A stretch of DNA of 64,000 bases from Polytrichum commune (lineage: Eukaryota; Streptophyta; Polytrichopsida; Polytrichales; Polytrichaceae): assembly GCA_950295325.1 (NCBI GenBank), contig OX485805.1:48508758-48572757 (forward strand), in the 5' to 3' direction. The notes under the pieces are model-generated. The model did not search any database. It saw only the letters and a list, made by a program, of their open reading frames with translations, and was not told where the DNA came from. Position 1 is the stretch's first letter. The number at the start of each line of letters is the position of its first letter. A program made the translations under genes and the position numbers. Positions 33,279 through 47,800 of the stretch are shown piece by piece.

Positions 33279-35700
33279 AGCTGGATGGCTGCTTTTGTCA
33301 TAAGGAATGGTTTGGTGCATAAAGGGAGGAGGATATATATCTGATTCTGGGGTTTGAATAACACTCTTTCCCCTTTGCCTTAGTCTTTCTGGCCCTTCAG
33401 AAGGTTGTCAAAGTGTATAATATGTAACATGCTCATCAAGTCAAGACCCCACCTTTCTATGACTGAAAAATTTGTGGGTCTATGACTGTAGGAATAGAAC
33501 GGCCAACCTCACCCTTATCCTCTGTACAAATCACCATTCTAATGAAACCTAGCTGTGGTGACTATTTAATGGCGACTTTAAGTGTAGAAGTTGACATTGG
33601 TTGCAAACACCACTGCTATCAGGGAGCTTGCTTACTCACTGGTGCTGTGTTTGCTATGCTTAATAGCAAGATTCCAGTACTTGTTCTCTCCATTGAAGAA
33701 GTGCACAGCTTGTGCAGAGGGTTTGGTTCCAGATTCTGTAGCCAAGGTGTTACTAAAATTAACTGCCAAGAAGAGCAGAATCTATTCAAGTACATTAGTG
33801 GAACTGGGTTTATATAGGACGTGATAGGTCATCCATGTGCTATTTAGGAGAGCTCAAACAGTTTCACAATGCTAATAGGTACTCTGACCTGAAAGGGTTG
33901 TGTTGTTTTACCATTGATATTCATTGTAGGGTCAGCAATTTTATATGAGAATGCTTTGCAGTGGACTTATGTAAGGATGAATGTCATTTCCAATGTTCTA
34001 TGATATCCTTTCATTCGCTTCAATAAATAACATCTAGTAGGTGCATCTTGCTTTTAAACACATAAAGCGTGGTGTTCTATGTACTCTGGATAATTGTTTG
34101 TAGAGTAGTGTACCTGGGCACTTTGTAACTCACACTTGAATCCTGCTGTCTTGAAATATTTGAACATGGATTCACTGTCTTGCTGGGCATGCTGTAAGAT
34201 GGTATTGACATGTCATGCTAATTTTACAGTGGTTTGCTAATATGTCCTTGCTATGGTATCCACGTAGTTCACATTATGATGCAAATTTGAAAACATGTGA
34301 ATGTAGAAGGATGATGTCTGTGTTTCTAAAATGGAATCTTTGTATCTAAAATTGAAAGTGAAGACCTCCACCCCCAAGAGCAAAGCCTGTGATACTGCCA
34401 AGTGTAAGGCGAGTTGCTGTGCCATTTTTGCCAGCATCTTCATTTCAAGTCATTTTTGGATCCACTTCTTAGAATGCTAAATTTTGCAGCAATGCAAACT
34501 GGTTGGTATTTTTGAGTAGTCACATGTGAACGTGATGGATGCTCAGTAGAAAGTCAAATTACAAATTCACGACTACACATGTTTCTAACTAGAAGCTTCT
34601 AAATTACACTTTTGAACCTTCTTCTGCTAAGTACAAGGCTTCTGCACTAAATCAACCACTTTGTGTGATGGCATAGTCACTGTGCTCATGCCATCCTTCT
34701 TTGACAATGCATCCTTCTTGGATTGAAGGAATACTAACTTATAGTGCATTGAGTTGCGTTGTACTAAGCTTATTGGCGTACTAATCACTTTAGTGGGTTG
34801 TGGTCCTCAACTCCCCAAATCTATGCTACTTTAAATCTTGATGTTGAAGGTCATGTGTGCAAGCATATCAATGCTACATTATGTTTAAGTATGAACAAGA
34901 TTCATGACTTGGGTGAGTAGTTTCATTTGGAGCAAAGAACCCATGTACACAAGTGCCTTGTGCATATCTCATATATGAGTAGAGGTTTTACTCTAATATA
35001 ATTCATAAATTTGGGCTGCATGGAGCTTTTTTGTTTGGCAAGAAAGTCTTTGTGGCTACAAACATAAGTGTAGATGAGGTCATGTTGTGTTTGTGAGTGT
35101 CACTTTATCCAATGTACTGTACTGTGCAGGCTCTGATTTGGGGAACCATGATTGCATGTGATTCAACATCAACCCCCAAGAAGTTGTTTGCCTGGAATTT
35201 CTGCAAGGGAAGGACCCTGAGAAATTTGATGCCAACAAAAAGTGTACTACTTTAATTCCTTATTGAAACTAAGTTGTGCCTCAAGCATTGGACTTTCGGT
35301 GTGTTGAATTTTTCCAGTTGGCTGTTGAAACAAAGCTACACAACTCGAAGTTGATTGTTAGAATTCTATAACTAACAATAATATGCCACATAACATCTTG
35401 AGGACAGGTTCTCTGACATAGTAGGAATTTTGAAACAATTCTTCTCTACCTTGTACTGACTAAAAATTGTTAGATGCCAAATCTGATTTTAGAAAAGAGT
35501 TTTGCAACTACAAATTTATATTACAGGTCCTCATGACAAAAATTTGCAATTAACTACAATCTAGTGTGTATGTTTGACAAAATTTCATTTGATGTTCAAC
35601 TTCAAATCCAAAGAGTCATGTGATGTTTTAAAAAACAAAACAAATTGTCAATTGACATGCACATTTGATTCTAGAATGTCACGTCAACTCTGGATTACAC
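33279..35700. other. PSF3 3' region and gene-free interval
   Basis: No gene recognised. AATAAATAACA near 34022 could serve as a polyadenylation signal. The rest is AT-rich and unstructured. Confidence 0.5.
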
Positions 35701-35707
35701 AATATTC

Positions 35708-36320
35708 CTAAAAACTAATAATATAACTAATAAGAATATATGCTTGATTTGTAAACAAAAAACTATCAATTGGGCGTAAGTATCCTTCGATCTTCAATAT
35801 TTCTCCAAATGTTGAAGATGGTGGGCCAATTTGTTGCATCCACTTCAAACCATAAAGAGAGACATGCATAAGAGCATCAAGGGTCTTCAAGTTCAACTTA
35901 TTGCGTAAGTGGCTTTTGATTGCATTTTTCTTTGAAAATCCTTGCTCACAAATAGCTATATATACTTGATGGAATGAGTATAACCTTTTGCCAAAGCTAC
36001 ATAAGTTTAGGCCAATTTGTATGCCACTCCAAATTGCTACCACATACATGCCAAGCCTTGAATATCATTTTGTTCTCACACTCATGTAGAAGTGTTTCCT
36101 TAAATTCCAAAAGTTCTCCCTCACACATGTCACTTTCTTCTGTAGTATATTTAAACTTCAATAATATGCTTTTGAGCCATTGTTCAATATTTGTGTTTCG
36201 ATCACTATCATCACTTGTATAATGATGAGGGATGAATAGTTCAGTTGCATTGAAAACTAGAAGGTTTGAAGAATGATCATTCAAAGCATGAACAACTATT
36301 TGCACACAAGATGCACCCAA
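35708..36320 (-). pseudogene. hAT-family transposase remnant (C-terminal dimerisation region)
   Basis: Minus-strand frame 36320-35997 reads into ...KAWHVCGSNLEWHTNW. After a frameshift near 36000-36040, frame 36049-35708 gives FGKRLYSFHQVYIAICEQGFSKKNAIKSHLRNKLNLKTLDALM in several pieces. CExGFSxxNxIKxxLRNxLxxxTLDALM is the conserved hAT C-terminal (dimerisation) signature. No N-terminal DDE part or terminal repeats are found nearby, so only a decayed fragment remains. Confidence 0.8.
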
Positions 36321-38359
36321 GCACCTGCATCTGCATATTTTTAGAGGAGTCTTTAATCCGGTGCAAAGTTCTTCAATCCGTATGGGATTTAATTAAGCTG
36401 CTTATTAGTACAAGTCACTTCAATTTCTAAAGTGTCAATTGGCGTGTCATTTTTTTCTTCACGTGTCACACTAGTATGTGTCAAATTTTAAAATGTGCAT
36501 GTCGATTGATGTGCATTTCTTTTTTCTTTTTTAAAGTTGGGTGCAAGTTCTTGTGTGTCAAATGTGAAAAACTGGCAACAACTTTGTCAAAAATACACAC
36601 TGCTACAATTGACACTGAATGTGACAGGATGAGCTGATTTGGTGATAGGGGCCTTTTGATCTGGTAGAATGCCAGAAGCTTTTTATTCGAGTTGTGGGTG
36701 TACAGCACTGCTAGAATAGAATAACATGTCATCATTCTAAGGTCACAAGCTTGATAGGCATTCATTAAGAGTTTTGATTTATCGAGGCCTTACCTTTCTG
36801 TGATTGCGGGATCCCAGGTGTTTGATGTACCCCACTGAAGGCCTGGCACAGCCGAAAGACTTGTGGGTATTCCTTGTCGAAGAAAACTTGGTCAAGTCAC
36901 TACCACATGAAAGGCCCATGTGTTTTCACTCAAGGATGTACTTCTCATGTGTGGTGAATTTTGAACAAACTCCACCGAAAAGTCTGACTCATCTATAACA
37001 ATCCTGCTTTGGTGAGTTTTTTCGCTGAGGGTTTCCTAGTTTCAATATTCCAGTGACCAGTCAACACCCTCATTCCTCGAGACCCCGGAGACTCTTTTAG
37101 AGCCAACCAACTAACCTATCATGAGATCATGAGAAATCTTGTCTCGAAAGGTGTCGAGACTGAATGAAAACTTTTATTAGGATATTCCTTCACTAAAGTG
37201 TAAAGTATGACAGTTTGAATTCACACACCATGCTTACACTTACTAAGACAAAGTAAACACATGGGGTGTGATTCTCGAGACATGAAATCTGCATATGATC
37301 ACCACTGATCCCAAGACTCTACACTTTCTATTGACTCACCCAGGTGGTTTCTACACCATGGATTTCCAGTTTCACTTGAGAGCATTGAATCGTCAACCCA
37401 CGAAACCAGAACAACATGCACAATGCTTGGAGGGTAAGCTATCATATTTAGAAATGTCACACGAGGTATGCACGCGAGATAAATTATTTCTATGCCGTAC
37501 CCCTAGGCCAGTTTCAACCCTTGTATCGTGTTGACATAATTTAGTTTGGAATCCAGAATCATAACACAAAACATCATTCTTGATTTTTGAGTTTTGGAAA
37601 AGTGACTGATTTCGGATCTCGCAGAAACTTGTTAGGCCTGGTAACCCATCAGGGGCTATCTAGTCCGCTCTAACATTCCTCATGCAGAGGTGGGATCATA
37701 TACCCTATTTTTACATACACCTAGAAACATACTGTGGAAGTGATCTTCTTCTCCTCCTCCTCCTGAAAGCAGTACGGATTACTGGAGCATTGAAGACATC
37801 GACCAGATTCTTTACATTTGTTGTGTGCACTCTCCGAGGACACACGAGATTAATAAGGAAACCATTTCCACCTGGCACGCGTATGTGCGTGCAGAGCTGG
37901 AAGCCGGGCAAGTCCAGAGATAAGTGATTCTTACATATTAGCCCGCCAAAGTCTACTGAGTTAAACCTTAATAACAATCAAATGCCCTCATGATTTCTCA
38001 CTTCATGCGTGCCCATCCATGCCACAAATCCGCCAATTTGAAAAATTCAATATCTCTCATCCATCTGACATAAAAACTTGACCCTCTAGGTTTGTTGCCG
38101 TTTCATCCCAAATGACCTTGAGTACACTATATTGGGTCTTTGAAGCTAATTTCGGTGTCAAATCAACTAAGAAAGTAATCTCCGGGCTGCATACTATTTC
38201 AGGGCTTTTATGTCGGATGAATGAGAGGTAGGCTCGTATACGATAATTCCCTCTCTCTCTAACACAGGGCCACTGGGCTCATGTAATTCAAACAGTTACC
38301 TCTGTCTCAATATCTAGGATTCATCGTGCTGTCTACCCCCTCTTACCTTAAATTGCAGA
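36321..38359. other. Gene-free interval upstream of MLO
   Basis: No supported coding sequence; short frames lack family character. Confidence 0.5.
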
Positions 38360-38620
38360 CCAGTGTCCGAGTAGATTTTGGGCACAACCGGTACTCGATT
38401 TCCTAGCGTTTCCAACTCCAACCGGTTATATGTTGATATCATGCAGAATTCCTTTATTGATTAATAGGGTAATACATTCTACAGATTACTCTAAACCGGT
38501 CACTAAAGTGCCTAGAGTTGTGAACTACGATCTATTCTTAAACTCAACCAGCCTGGCCCATTTGTACTAACTAGCGGTCGGATCTCCCAGTTCGTAGTTG
38601 TGGACAGAGGTGATTCATAA
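38360..38620. repeat. Diverged direct duplication, upstream copy
   Basis: Contains CCAGTGTCC, TTCCAACTCC, GGTTATATGTTGATATC, ATTCCTTTATTGATTA and TGGCCCATTTGTACTAACTA in the same order as 39490-39735, which lies in MLO intron 1, about 1.13 kb downstream. The two copies flank exon 1. Confidence 0.8.
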
Positions 38621-38789
38621 ATTTCTTGGTGGTCCCTGTGTAACTGAATTTTGATCTGCAGGGTCCACATAACAAGCCACTCAGGATCCGAGGTCGAAAA
38701 TGGTATATAGTATTCCAGGTCGATTGATCATGTCAATGCAATAGTCGGGGAAGGGGGGGTGTGAGCTCCGTAGTGCCCCGCGCACACAA

Positions 38790-38828
<39 letters not shown>
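38790..38828. repeat. (GA)n microsatellite in the MLO 5' UTR
   Basis: About 19 AG dinucleotides ending two bases before the MLO start codon. GA tracts are common in plant 5' UTRs and are bound by BBR/BPC factors; the role here is inferred. Confidence 0.9.
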
Positions 38829-38830
<2 letters not shown>

Positions 38831-41800
38831 ATGGGCGCAAGTGAGTCTACCTCTTCCTCTTCCTCATCGTCATCAAGTTCTAGCAGTAGTGGGAGGTCGC
38901 TGGAGTATGCGCCGACGTGGGCGCTGGCCACAGTGGCTACCACCTTCGTTGTCATCTCACTTGTGGTGGAGCGCCTCATCCACATCCTGGGAAATGTGAG
39001 TAAGGGATATTGAACAATATTCAGTTGACAGGCACCATGATTTTACAATTAGAAGCTGCGGGTACTGTAGTAAGTATAGGTATAAATATCTATATATGGA
39101 CTACGTAGTCAATATGTATCCACAAGCATTGTCAACATTATGTGTATCTGGTCATTAACCCCCAAGATTCATGAATATGATGCAAGCATAGATTGCATTC
39201 AACATGTTACCGTTGCATGAATTAATTGGACAAGGCGATAATACTATTAGTGACAAGACCCACCTCAGCTGGCCTCACATACAAGTAGACTCTAAAGTCC
39301 CAAGACCAAAATGATCTCATTCATGCTAATGAAGGAAGTTAGAGATACATAATATCCATGACGTCAATTACTCGTGTTGAATGAGGAGTAGAAATAATGC
39401 AGACATTTAATCGGTTCAAGTGCATCCACGAGGACAACATACCTCAGGTTGAAATTGTGCTACAAAGGATGATCAATCCTGGCTTGTGTCAGTGTCCTGG
39501 GATTCTAGGGGCACAATCAATTGAGATCCCCAAGTGTTTCCAAGTGTAAGCGGTTACATGTTGATATCTTTCGGTATTCCTTTATTGATTAAAGATATAC
39601 TCTGTAGATTCCTCTAGAATGATGGGTGGTTTGCCTAATGTCTTGAACTTGAACCGGTCATTACTCAGACTCAACTGGCCCATTTGTAACTAGTGGTTGA
39701 GTCTCCCTGTTTGTAGGTTCTTATACTGATTCATGTGTCAACATGATCACATTAGTTGCCAGAATGTTATTTATTAAAACGGTTTCAATTAGAGATTCAG
39801 TGCTAGATAGTGGTGTACTGTTTGTAAAGGCTGCTGATGTTTGTTCTTGTGATTTTCAGTACCTGCACCGATCCAAGCAAAAAGCATTGTATGCAGCCCT
39901 GCTGAAGATGAAGGATGGTGAGTCTTTATAAACTTTGCAATTATTCCCATTAGTTAGTTCTCATCTCGTGCTGTCAGCTGAATGTGATACCTGGCATTGG
40001 TTGAAAAAATTACTAGCTTCCTTACCTCAACATTACTTCAATGAATCTAGTGAGGATTCTGGAAATTTGTAGTAAGGGGGTTAATGTTTGTGGCAGAGCT
40101 GATGTTGCTGGGTTTCATTTCCCTGACACTAGCCATACTGAGGGACCCGGTATCCAAGATCTGCATTAGGTCCTCTTTGTATGACAAATGGACACCATGC
40201 AAAATTTCGGATCGACCAAATGCGACAAGTACAAGTAACTCGTCTGCTGCAATTTCTGGCCAAAAATTGAGCACCCCAAGATCATGGAAACCATCAGATG
40301 ATGGCGCAGCACCATTACCTCATGGTCGTAGGCTCCTTGCCGAGGCCACAACCTCCTATACTTGTCCTCAGGTGCACATAATTGTTAGGACAATTCATTT
40401 TATTCGGACCACCGGTTGGCAACTAACTGTAGCATGCATGTACTCACAGGGTCACCGTCTTTAGAACTTGGTTTGGAGCTGCTAAACCATTTCTTAGAAG
40501 CATTCTTTGGGAGCTGCTTTCACTTTATAATCATTTTTAAGACCTTAAATTCTAAGAATTGTTTCATAGAATTTTTTAGGTTCAGTAATTTCTTACAACA
40601 CCTAGGGGTTCTGGATGCATGGTTACCCTTGTTTTAGAATAAATACTTCTATTTAGTTCTAAAACTGATATTTGGAAGTGCAAACCTTTTCTAATTGAGA
40701 CACAAAGCATATCAATGGTTTTCTCTCACTGCCCTCTTTCCAAGCGTGTTTCTTCTCTTTGTGAAAGATCAGTTCATAGATCTATTAGAAGTATTAGAAG
40801 TGATTTAGAAGCAGCTGTTCTAAAAGGGAGAGTTGCCACCCGGGTTCAGACCACAGAAAACCCGACCCACCGCTGAGAAACATCAATGACTTGTCTCATT
40901 ACAAGTAGTTGCCTTGGAAGTTTCTTTGTAGGGTCAAGTTAATTATTTGTATGCAATTTGAAGCTATCTATGTTTCCCCCCTGGAATAGAAGCAGTCGTC
41001 TGAAAACATGACCTCCTCAACTATAATTTATGATCAACTAGAAAAGGTCTCCAAGATTTGTTTTTAATAAATGAAGTAGTCTAACAACATTGGGTGATAA
41101 TGTGCATGGAATTTCTGCAGGGCCAGGAGCCATTTCTGACAACAACAGACATGGAGCAGCTCCACATCTTCATCTTCATCCTGGCTGTTGTGCATGTGGT
41201 GTATTCTTGCCTCACCATGGTACTCGCTCTCCTAAAGGTAGGGATCATCTCCAAATTTTGTGCAAAAATTTCAAACCTCATTAATTTGTAGCAGTTAGTG
41301 ATTCAGTGCAGTCTGAACCTGATTCCTAGCTACTGAACAATTTACCTAATCCATGGAGCACCATCTCAAGCTGTATCGGTGTGAACTATTGTGAAAATGA
41401 ATGCTTTATTGATTATTTCTCCCATTCAGGTATACAGTTGGGGGAAATGGGAGAAAGAGGCCCATGATGCAGTATCTCAACATACTATGGAAGGTGTGAA
41501 CTAGTTTCCTAAGCTAGCCTTAATTTCTAATTGTGTACATCTAGCCTCCATCATGGGTAGGTGATAAAACTTAAATGAAAGAAAATAAAGCAATAAAAAC
41601 CCACTGCTTTGTCAATGTGTGATTGAAGATGCATATAATGAGTAACTTAGACAACCTTCATTCAGTTACCTTTCTTATTAGGACACCTATATGTGAGTGG
41701 TATGTAATTGGGTACGGCTCCAAGAACGGATATCAAGAAGATGTATTAAGAAGAGATTGAACTATGGGCACGAAATATGATAGTAACCATTCTAGTAGAT

Positions 41801-44800
41801 TTAATAGTCAACATAATTGGGGGGACCTATATGACCATATAATGAGCATGAGAATCTTGACAGTGAATAAGATATTTAGATAAGCTCCGAAAGTCATGAG
41901 GAAAGTGGCTATGGCCTCGATTTGGATTTGCTAACCATTTCGTTCTAATCATGTGTTTCATATTACCCTAGGAGAAGTGGACTAGTCGAAAAAGTACTTA
42001 TTTAAAACCCATCTATCTTCAGTAATTTCAATATTGCTTATGGAAGTTTGAGCCAATGCTATGGTTTCAGTCAATACGTTTGAGTTTCTTGGGTTGTGCA
42101 GTGCTTTTGAGGAACATAACTTACTCGCGGCAATCAACATTTGTGCGGTATCACACATCTAGGCCATGGAGCGGTTCAGATTGTGTCATGTGGGTGGTAA
42201 GTCCCAGATGTAAACTTGAACCCGCCGCCAAGTTTCACCACAATCATTAAGTATACACTCTGACCTCCCTAATATCATGCTTGTGGCAACCACATTGCGC
42301 GTGATATTAAGGAGGTATGTAGTGTTAACATGGATGTGTGATAAAAGAGAATTAGTGTTGCATTTGACATTATGAAATAACACAAAGTTAACATTGCAAT
42401 AATGATAATAAATACAATGATGACAGCGTGATGCGTGCGAACACGTGGTTTGAATCCTTTGATGGATTACTTTAATGTCAAAACCCATGATATATGAAAA
42501 GGAAATGTGACAACAAAAAGGGAGAATTAGTTTGAGAACATCTTTTCCCTAAGGTTTTGAGATACAAGAGAAGGAATGGCATTAAGGAGGGTGATATTAC
42601 GGAGGTTAGGGTGTAGTAGCGTACAAATGTGTGCCAAAGCACTGGTTTAAGTGCTTCTAAAATACTACTCAGTGGTGGGCAGAGTCCCAAACCCTCATGA
42701 TGCTAATGAGTACATCAGCAGCTACCTATTTGGTCACCAACCGATTCAAATGCAAACATCTGTAGATCCCATCACATTGATGATATTCTTACAGCAACTC
42801 ATATGGTCTGAAAATAATTTTCTCAATAATCAGCTTTCTCGGATTTTAAACTTAACCCTGCCGCCCACAAAGCCCAAATGTTTGTCTGTCAAATCCTTAT
42901 TGTCTGCCGATTATTGAGAGAGAGGCAACCCTCTGAATCATTTCTCACCCTCAAAGGTATGTGGGTGTCATTCAATTCAATTTTCCTGTTTTCTACCTTC
43001 TAATGATTAGATTTACAGTACGAAGCTTGTGTTGTATTCTCAAATCTTAGAGGAAATATCATAAGAAACAGGATTGAAAAGCATACCTCTCCAAATTTAG
43101 TTATAGTTATGTTTGTTGATTTCTTAACTGAATACATACCTCAATTGTGTACATTGGTAAGTGTGGAGTAGTTAATAACATTTAAAAACGTACTCCTTTC
43201 GCTTTTAAACATGTGCCATTATGGTGTTTGTTCTTTGATCCTCACCTATCCATGCACTAATCAAATATAAGTGTCCAATTAAGGAAAGAATCCAAATAAC
43301 ACCCAGATACCTTAATGGGGGCCAAAGGACTTTAGAGGGTGGTCGCTATCTCAATTATGGTTGGGAATGAAAATCTATGATGTATGTATGCACTTTTTTT
43401 GTGTGAGATGAGTGCACATGGCATTGCCTCAAAACTCTTCAAAAGCCAATTATCAAGAAAAGCGATTTTTCTGTGACCATAGAAGTTGCTCTTAGGCTTG
43501 TTTAGCCATGCTATTACAGCTGCTTATAACATATATGGGACATTCCAACATGAAGTTCACATGGCCAGACGGCGTACTATCAATTGCATAAGTACAACCT
43601 ACTCTTAATATTATCTTGTTGTTTTGTTCTTGAATAGGTTTGTTTTCTCCAGCAATTTTATGTTCCTCGTGCAGACTACCTCGCCTTGCGCCTGAGCTTC
43701 GTCACAGTAAGTCTAGCCTAGTAGCTAGTTTCATCAAAATTATCAGTTGAAATCACTCAACTAGAACTTGAGCTGTAACATTTATCCAACAATTTATCCA
43801 ACAATTTAATACAATGTGATGTGGGAGATATTGATGATGGCATTATGTTCTGGCATTGTAGGAGCATCATCTGCCAGATAATTACCATTTCCATGCATAT
43901 ATGGTTCGCTGCATGGAGGATGAGTTTCAAACAATTGTTGAAATAAGGTGAGGTTGAATCAGGGACTTTGGGTTAAAAATTTAGGTTTGATTTGCTGATA
44001 TTCATTAGGCTAATGGACAAATATGCTCTTTTGAGTTCATCTTAATAGTACTTAACTCTCAAACTGACCTCAAAAGCTTACAAATTTAAGGAACATCATT
44101 TGGCACGCGAATGCAAATCAGATACTAGACTGTTGTGCTTGCACCATAGCTGTGGATTTTAAATGTTTTTATTTTGGAGATGAGACTCAAATTTCACTTA
44201 GAGTGAATGTGTACAAGATTGATCACACAAAATGTCTTTACAAATAATGCTTTTAGGTACTTTGTTGCGTCATAGGCTGAGTGTTGTTGAAAGTTGAAAG
44301 GCCAGATTTTGATTCTACACTGACATGCGTGACAATATCTAATAGTTCTCAGAGATTCAAAAACCTATCTTTTGATGCCATTAAAATGTGTTTTTGTCTG
44401 CAGCATTTGGCTATGGGGGTTCGTTGCTGTCTTTTTGGTAATGAACGTCAATGGTAAGGGCTGAATCTCCAAAATGATGTGAATTCCCTCACAAGTGGAT
44501 TCTGTTCAATTTACCTGGATGCAAATGGATTCAAATTCACAAGAAACTAAATTGGAGCTTATTCAATCTTGAGGAAAAATGCCCAATGACACTAACTGTG
44601 AATTAAAATCTTTGGTGTCAATCTGAACTACTTCTCATAAGTTTTATTGGTCAAAATTTACAGGGTCCAACTTATATTTCTACACATCGTTCGTCCCTGT
44701 AGTTGTAAGTCCATGTAGCACCTCCTCCTTCCTTCCTTTGTTGTTGTTGTTGTTGTCGTCGTCGTCGTCGTCGTCGTCGTTGTCTCTCCATATCATGCTG

Positions 44801-47800
44801 AGTGCTCTGCCATTGTTATCTAAAAACATTGGCTTAAATATGTTAAAAATTGATCAAGCGTGGGCGATGTGCAGGCAGTGTTAGTGATAGGTACAAAGCT
44901 GCAGCATGTGGTAGTGACACTAGCACTTGAAAATAGGGGAGTGCATGGCCCATTTATTGGTGTGCTATTAAAACCTCGGGACCAATTATTTTGGTTCAAC
45001 CGTCCCAAGTGGCTTCTTTACCTACTCCACTTGATCCTGTTTGAAGTATGCATCCCGTTCACAAATATCTTATATTATCCACCATGTTGTATGTGTGTAT
45101 GTACTTAATATACTGCCAAATTTATGTTATGAAATAAATATTAAGGTCTTGAAGATCTTCACACGAAGAATATAATTTAAAAAATAAAATTCCAGGTGTT
45201 ATGTTCAGAGGTACCAAGCTCAAGGCCAACCATAAAAAAATTGATATTTTCTTAGAAGGTGATTGAACCAAGTTTTCAGCAAATTTCATTTCTGTGTGAA
45301 TTTGTGAGGGACTGACTGACAGGATATATTTTATGGTCTAAATTCTGATTTTATGTATCACAGAGCGCGTTTGAGGTGGCAACGTTCTTCTGGGACATAG
45401 TAAGTCTACTAAAGTTAGAAATAAACTGAATAATTAGCAGTTGTTTGCTCAGTGTGGCAAGGCCCCATTGCCACATTATATGAGATTTTCTTCTCATAAT
45501 CTGCACAAGTGGAAATTTGACTTGAGGAATTGAAGGGGTGATTCATCCCTGTAGATGGTGTAAGCAGTTGCATGGTCTCATTTATAGAATACTGTCTTTC
45601 TGACCTGTACAGTGGCAATTTGGAATCCACACGTGTCTCTTGGAAGATAAAAAGGAGTATATAATCATCCGCCTAGTACTTGGGTACGTATCTTTAAATT
45701 TCCCATGACATCAACACCTCACAAGAAATCCATTCACATGATTCCGAGAATCCTGTCATGGTGGTAATTGCAGTCATTCAAATACGGACACATAACTTGG
45801 TTTCTGTTCACGATTTGAGAGTGGCACTGAATGGTTTTGAATTGTGCAGGTTGGGAGTACAGCTCCTGTGTAGCTTCAGCTTGCTACCTCTTTTCGCTCT
45901 CGTTTCTCAAGTGAGCATTCCAATAAATTTCCGATGCTTCAGTTATTCAGACAATCTTGAATCTGCCCAGATTCAGCAGAATTTTCATTTTTTCAAACAT
46001 AACCGATCACCCATCTAAGAGCAGAAGGGTTATCAGATATTGCCACAAGTTTCTACCCATGGAAGCGAGATACCCATCCATAAATCTTAGATTTTGTCCA
46101 TGAGCTGATCGGTTATGACTAATAACCAGCTCGCGTAGGTGGATCACTTGCCGCTCTTGCATTTTATCATCCACTCTCTTGCTGGTTATCTAGTCCACAT
46201 GCCAGCCTTACTAGACAATTAGAGTGGCTGACATTAATTTTTTCCACTCACTTTGTAACCACACTAATGGGACCATCTTAGATTAAAAGAATCTTTTATT
46301 TCTTTTATTTGATTTTGGTTTTGTTTTACCAAGTGAGCGACCAGTTGAAACATGGACCGTTGTGGGCTGTCAGATGGGAAGCAACTACAATTTAAAGGCA
46401 ATTTTTTCTCCGAGAGTGGAGCGAGCTTTACGTGCATGGTACAAGCGTGCAAAGCAAAGGTTGAAGCTCAAAGCTCTGATTGAAGCTGAAAGTGCCAGAT
46501 ATAAAAGAAGATGCAAACCAATTGTTGGGGAAGCGAATTATTTTTGGAGGAAGAAGCACTGCAGTGCAAGCCCTCATCATCAGCTCGAGATAACATTGCC
46601 GCCAATGGCCGCACACATGGAGGACAGATCTTTTGCCAGGTACTAATTCAACATTAACCTGTCGAGTTGCAATTACATTACCCTGAAGGAGCTAATTTCA
46701 ATGTCTTTGAGGAATAAGAAATATTGAGGGATTTTGCAATGAGGGTGGCTTGTACCCAACTGGGTTTAACCCGGATCCCATGGGCAACTCAAAGAATATT
46801 TAGCCGCCTAAGACTGGAATAGTACTTGGATGGGTGACCTTCCTAGCACTTGATTTTTGGTGCACTCTAACCAGTTATGCTCCACCCAATCATAGTGGGG
46901 GTATGTGAGTGAATTGGATGTTTTCAACCAACCATATGACAACTTATGGACTTGCCCCTTGAGGGAGGTAAGTGCCCACTGGTTTGTTTGCGCCCATTCA
47001 AGGTGTTCACATTCGAGGGAAGGCAGTAGTCTTCGGGGGCCCTCTCATTCTTGTAATGCATGTTACAAGATTACATATAGACCTGGACCAACTCAAAAAC
47101 AAAGAAACACCAAAATTCATGTCGATGGCAACATCGGAGTTGTCTTTCTTTCTTTCTTTCTTCTAATAGCTCATGCCGCACCATGTTAGTACTCGTATCC
47201 AGTGGATTTAATGTCACATTTGTTTGTCAACTTTGTGACATTCCAAGCTTCCACTTAGAGAAAGTGATTTGTGCTCAATAAGTTGACATTAACACAGTCA
47301 AAACTCATTAATGTGTGTTGGGATGGTTTAGGTGTTGTTCATTGACATCACAAATTCCCAAAGGATGAGTGTACTATTTAGTTTCTACGGAAAGATTATC
47401 CGTATTGGTGTATAATGTAGTTCTCTGATAGTATTCATGTAGCAGAATGTGGCACGCATTAGAAGGAAAATAAAAATAAATCATGCAATTAGAACGCCCG
47501 GATAAGGAATTTATTATGCTAGTATGTCAACATTTTCTTGTTCCTACATTTGGATTTTGCCTCCAGAAGTTTGAAATGGAGTTTAAGCATTAATCCTAGA
47601 GTGTTATAAGGAAATCCAAGTATTAGTCTTACAACAAATATGTTAGTACCACCTCGCACTAAATAATCCTGCCATACTAGAGTGCGCTCTCCTGTTTCCT
47701 CTTTTCAAGTGCCCCAATGTATTTTCCATGTGGAATTGAAGAGGGTCTCCACCAATGTTGGGGAGGACATGTGGCGGAATCATGGAGATCAGACCCCTTC

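Noticed and set aside
46362-46646. Independent small gene starting at the ATG near 46374
   Set aside because: It is MLO exon 15; frame and phase fit the upstream MLO exons and the MGSN/calmodulin-binding motif.
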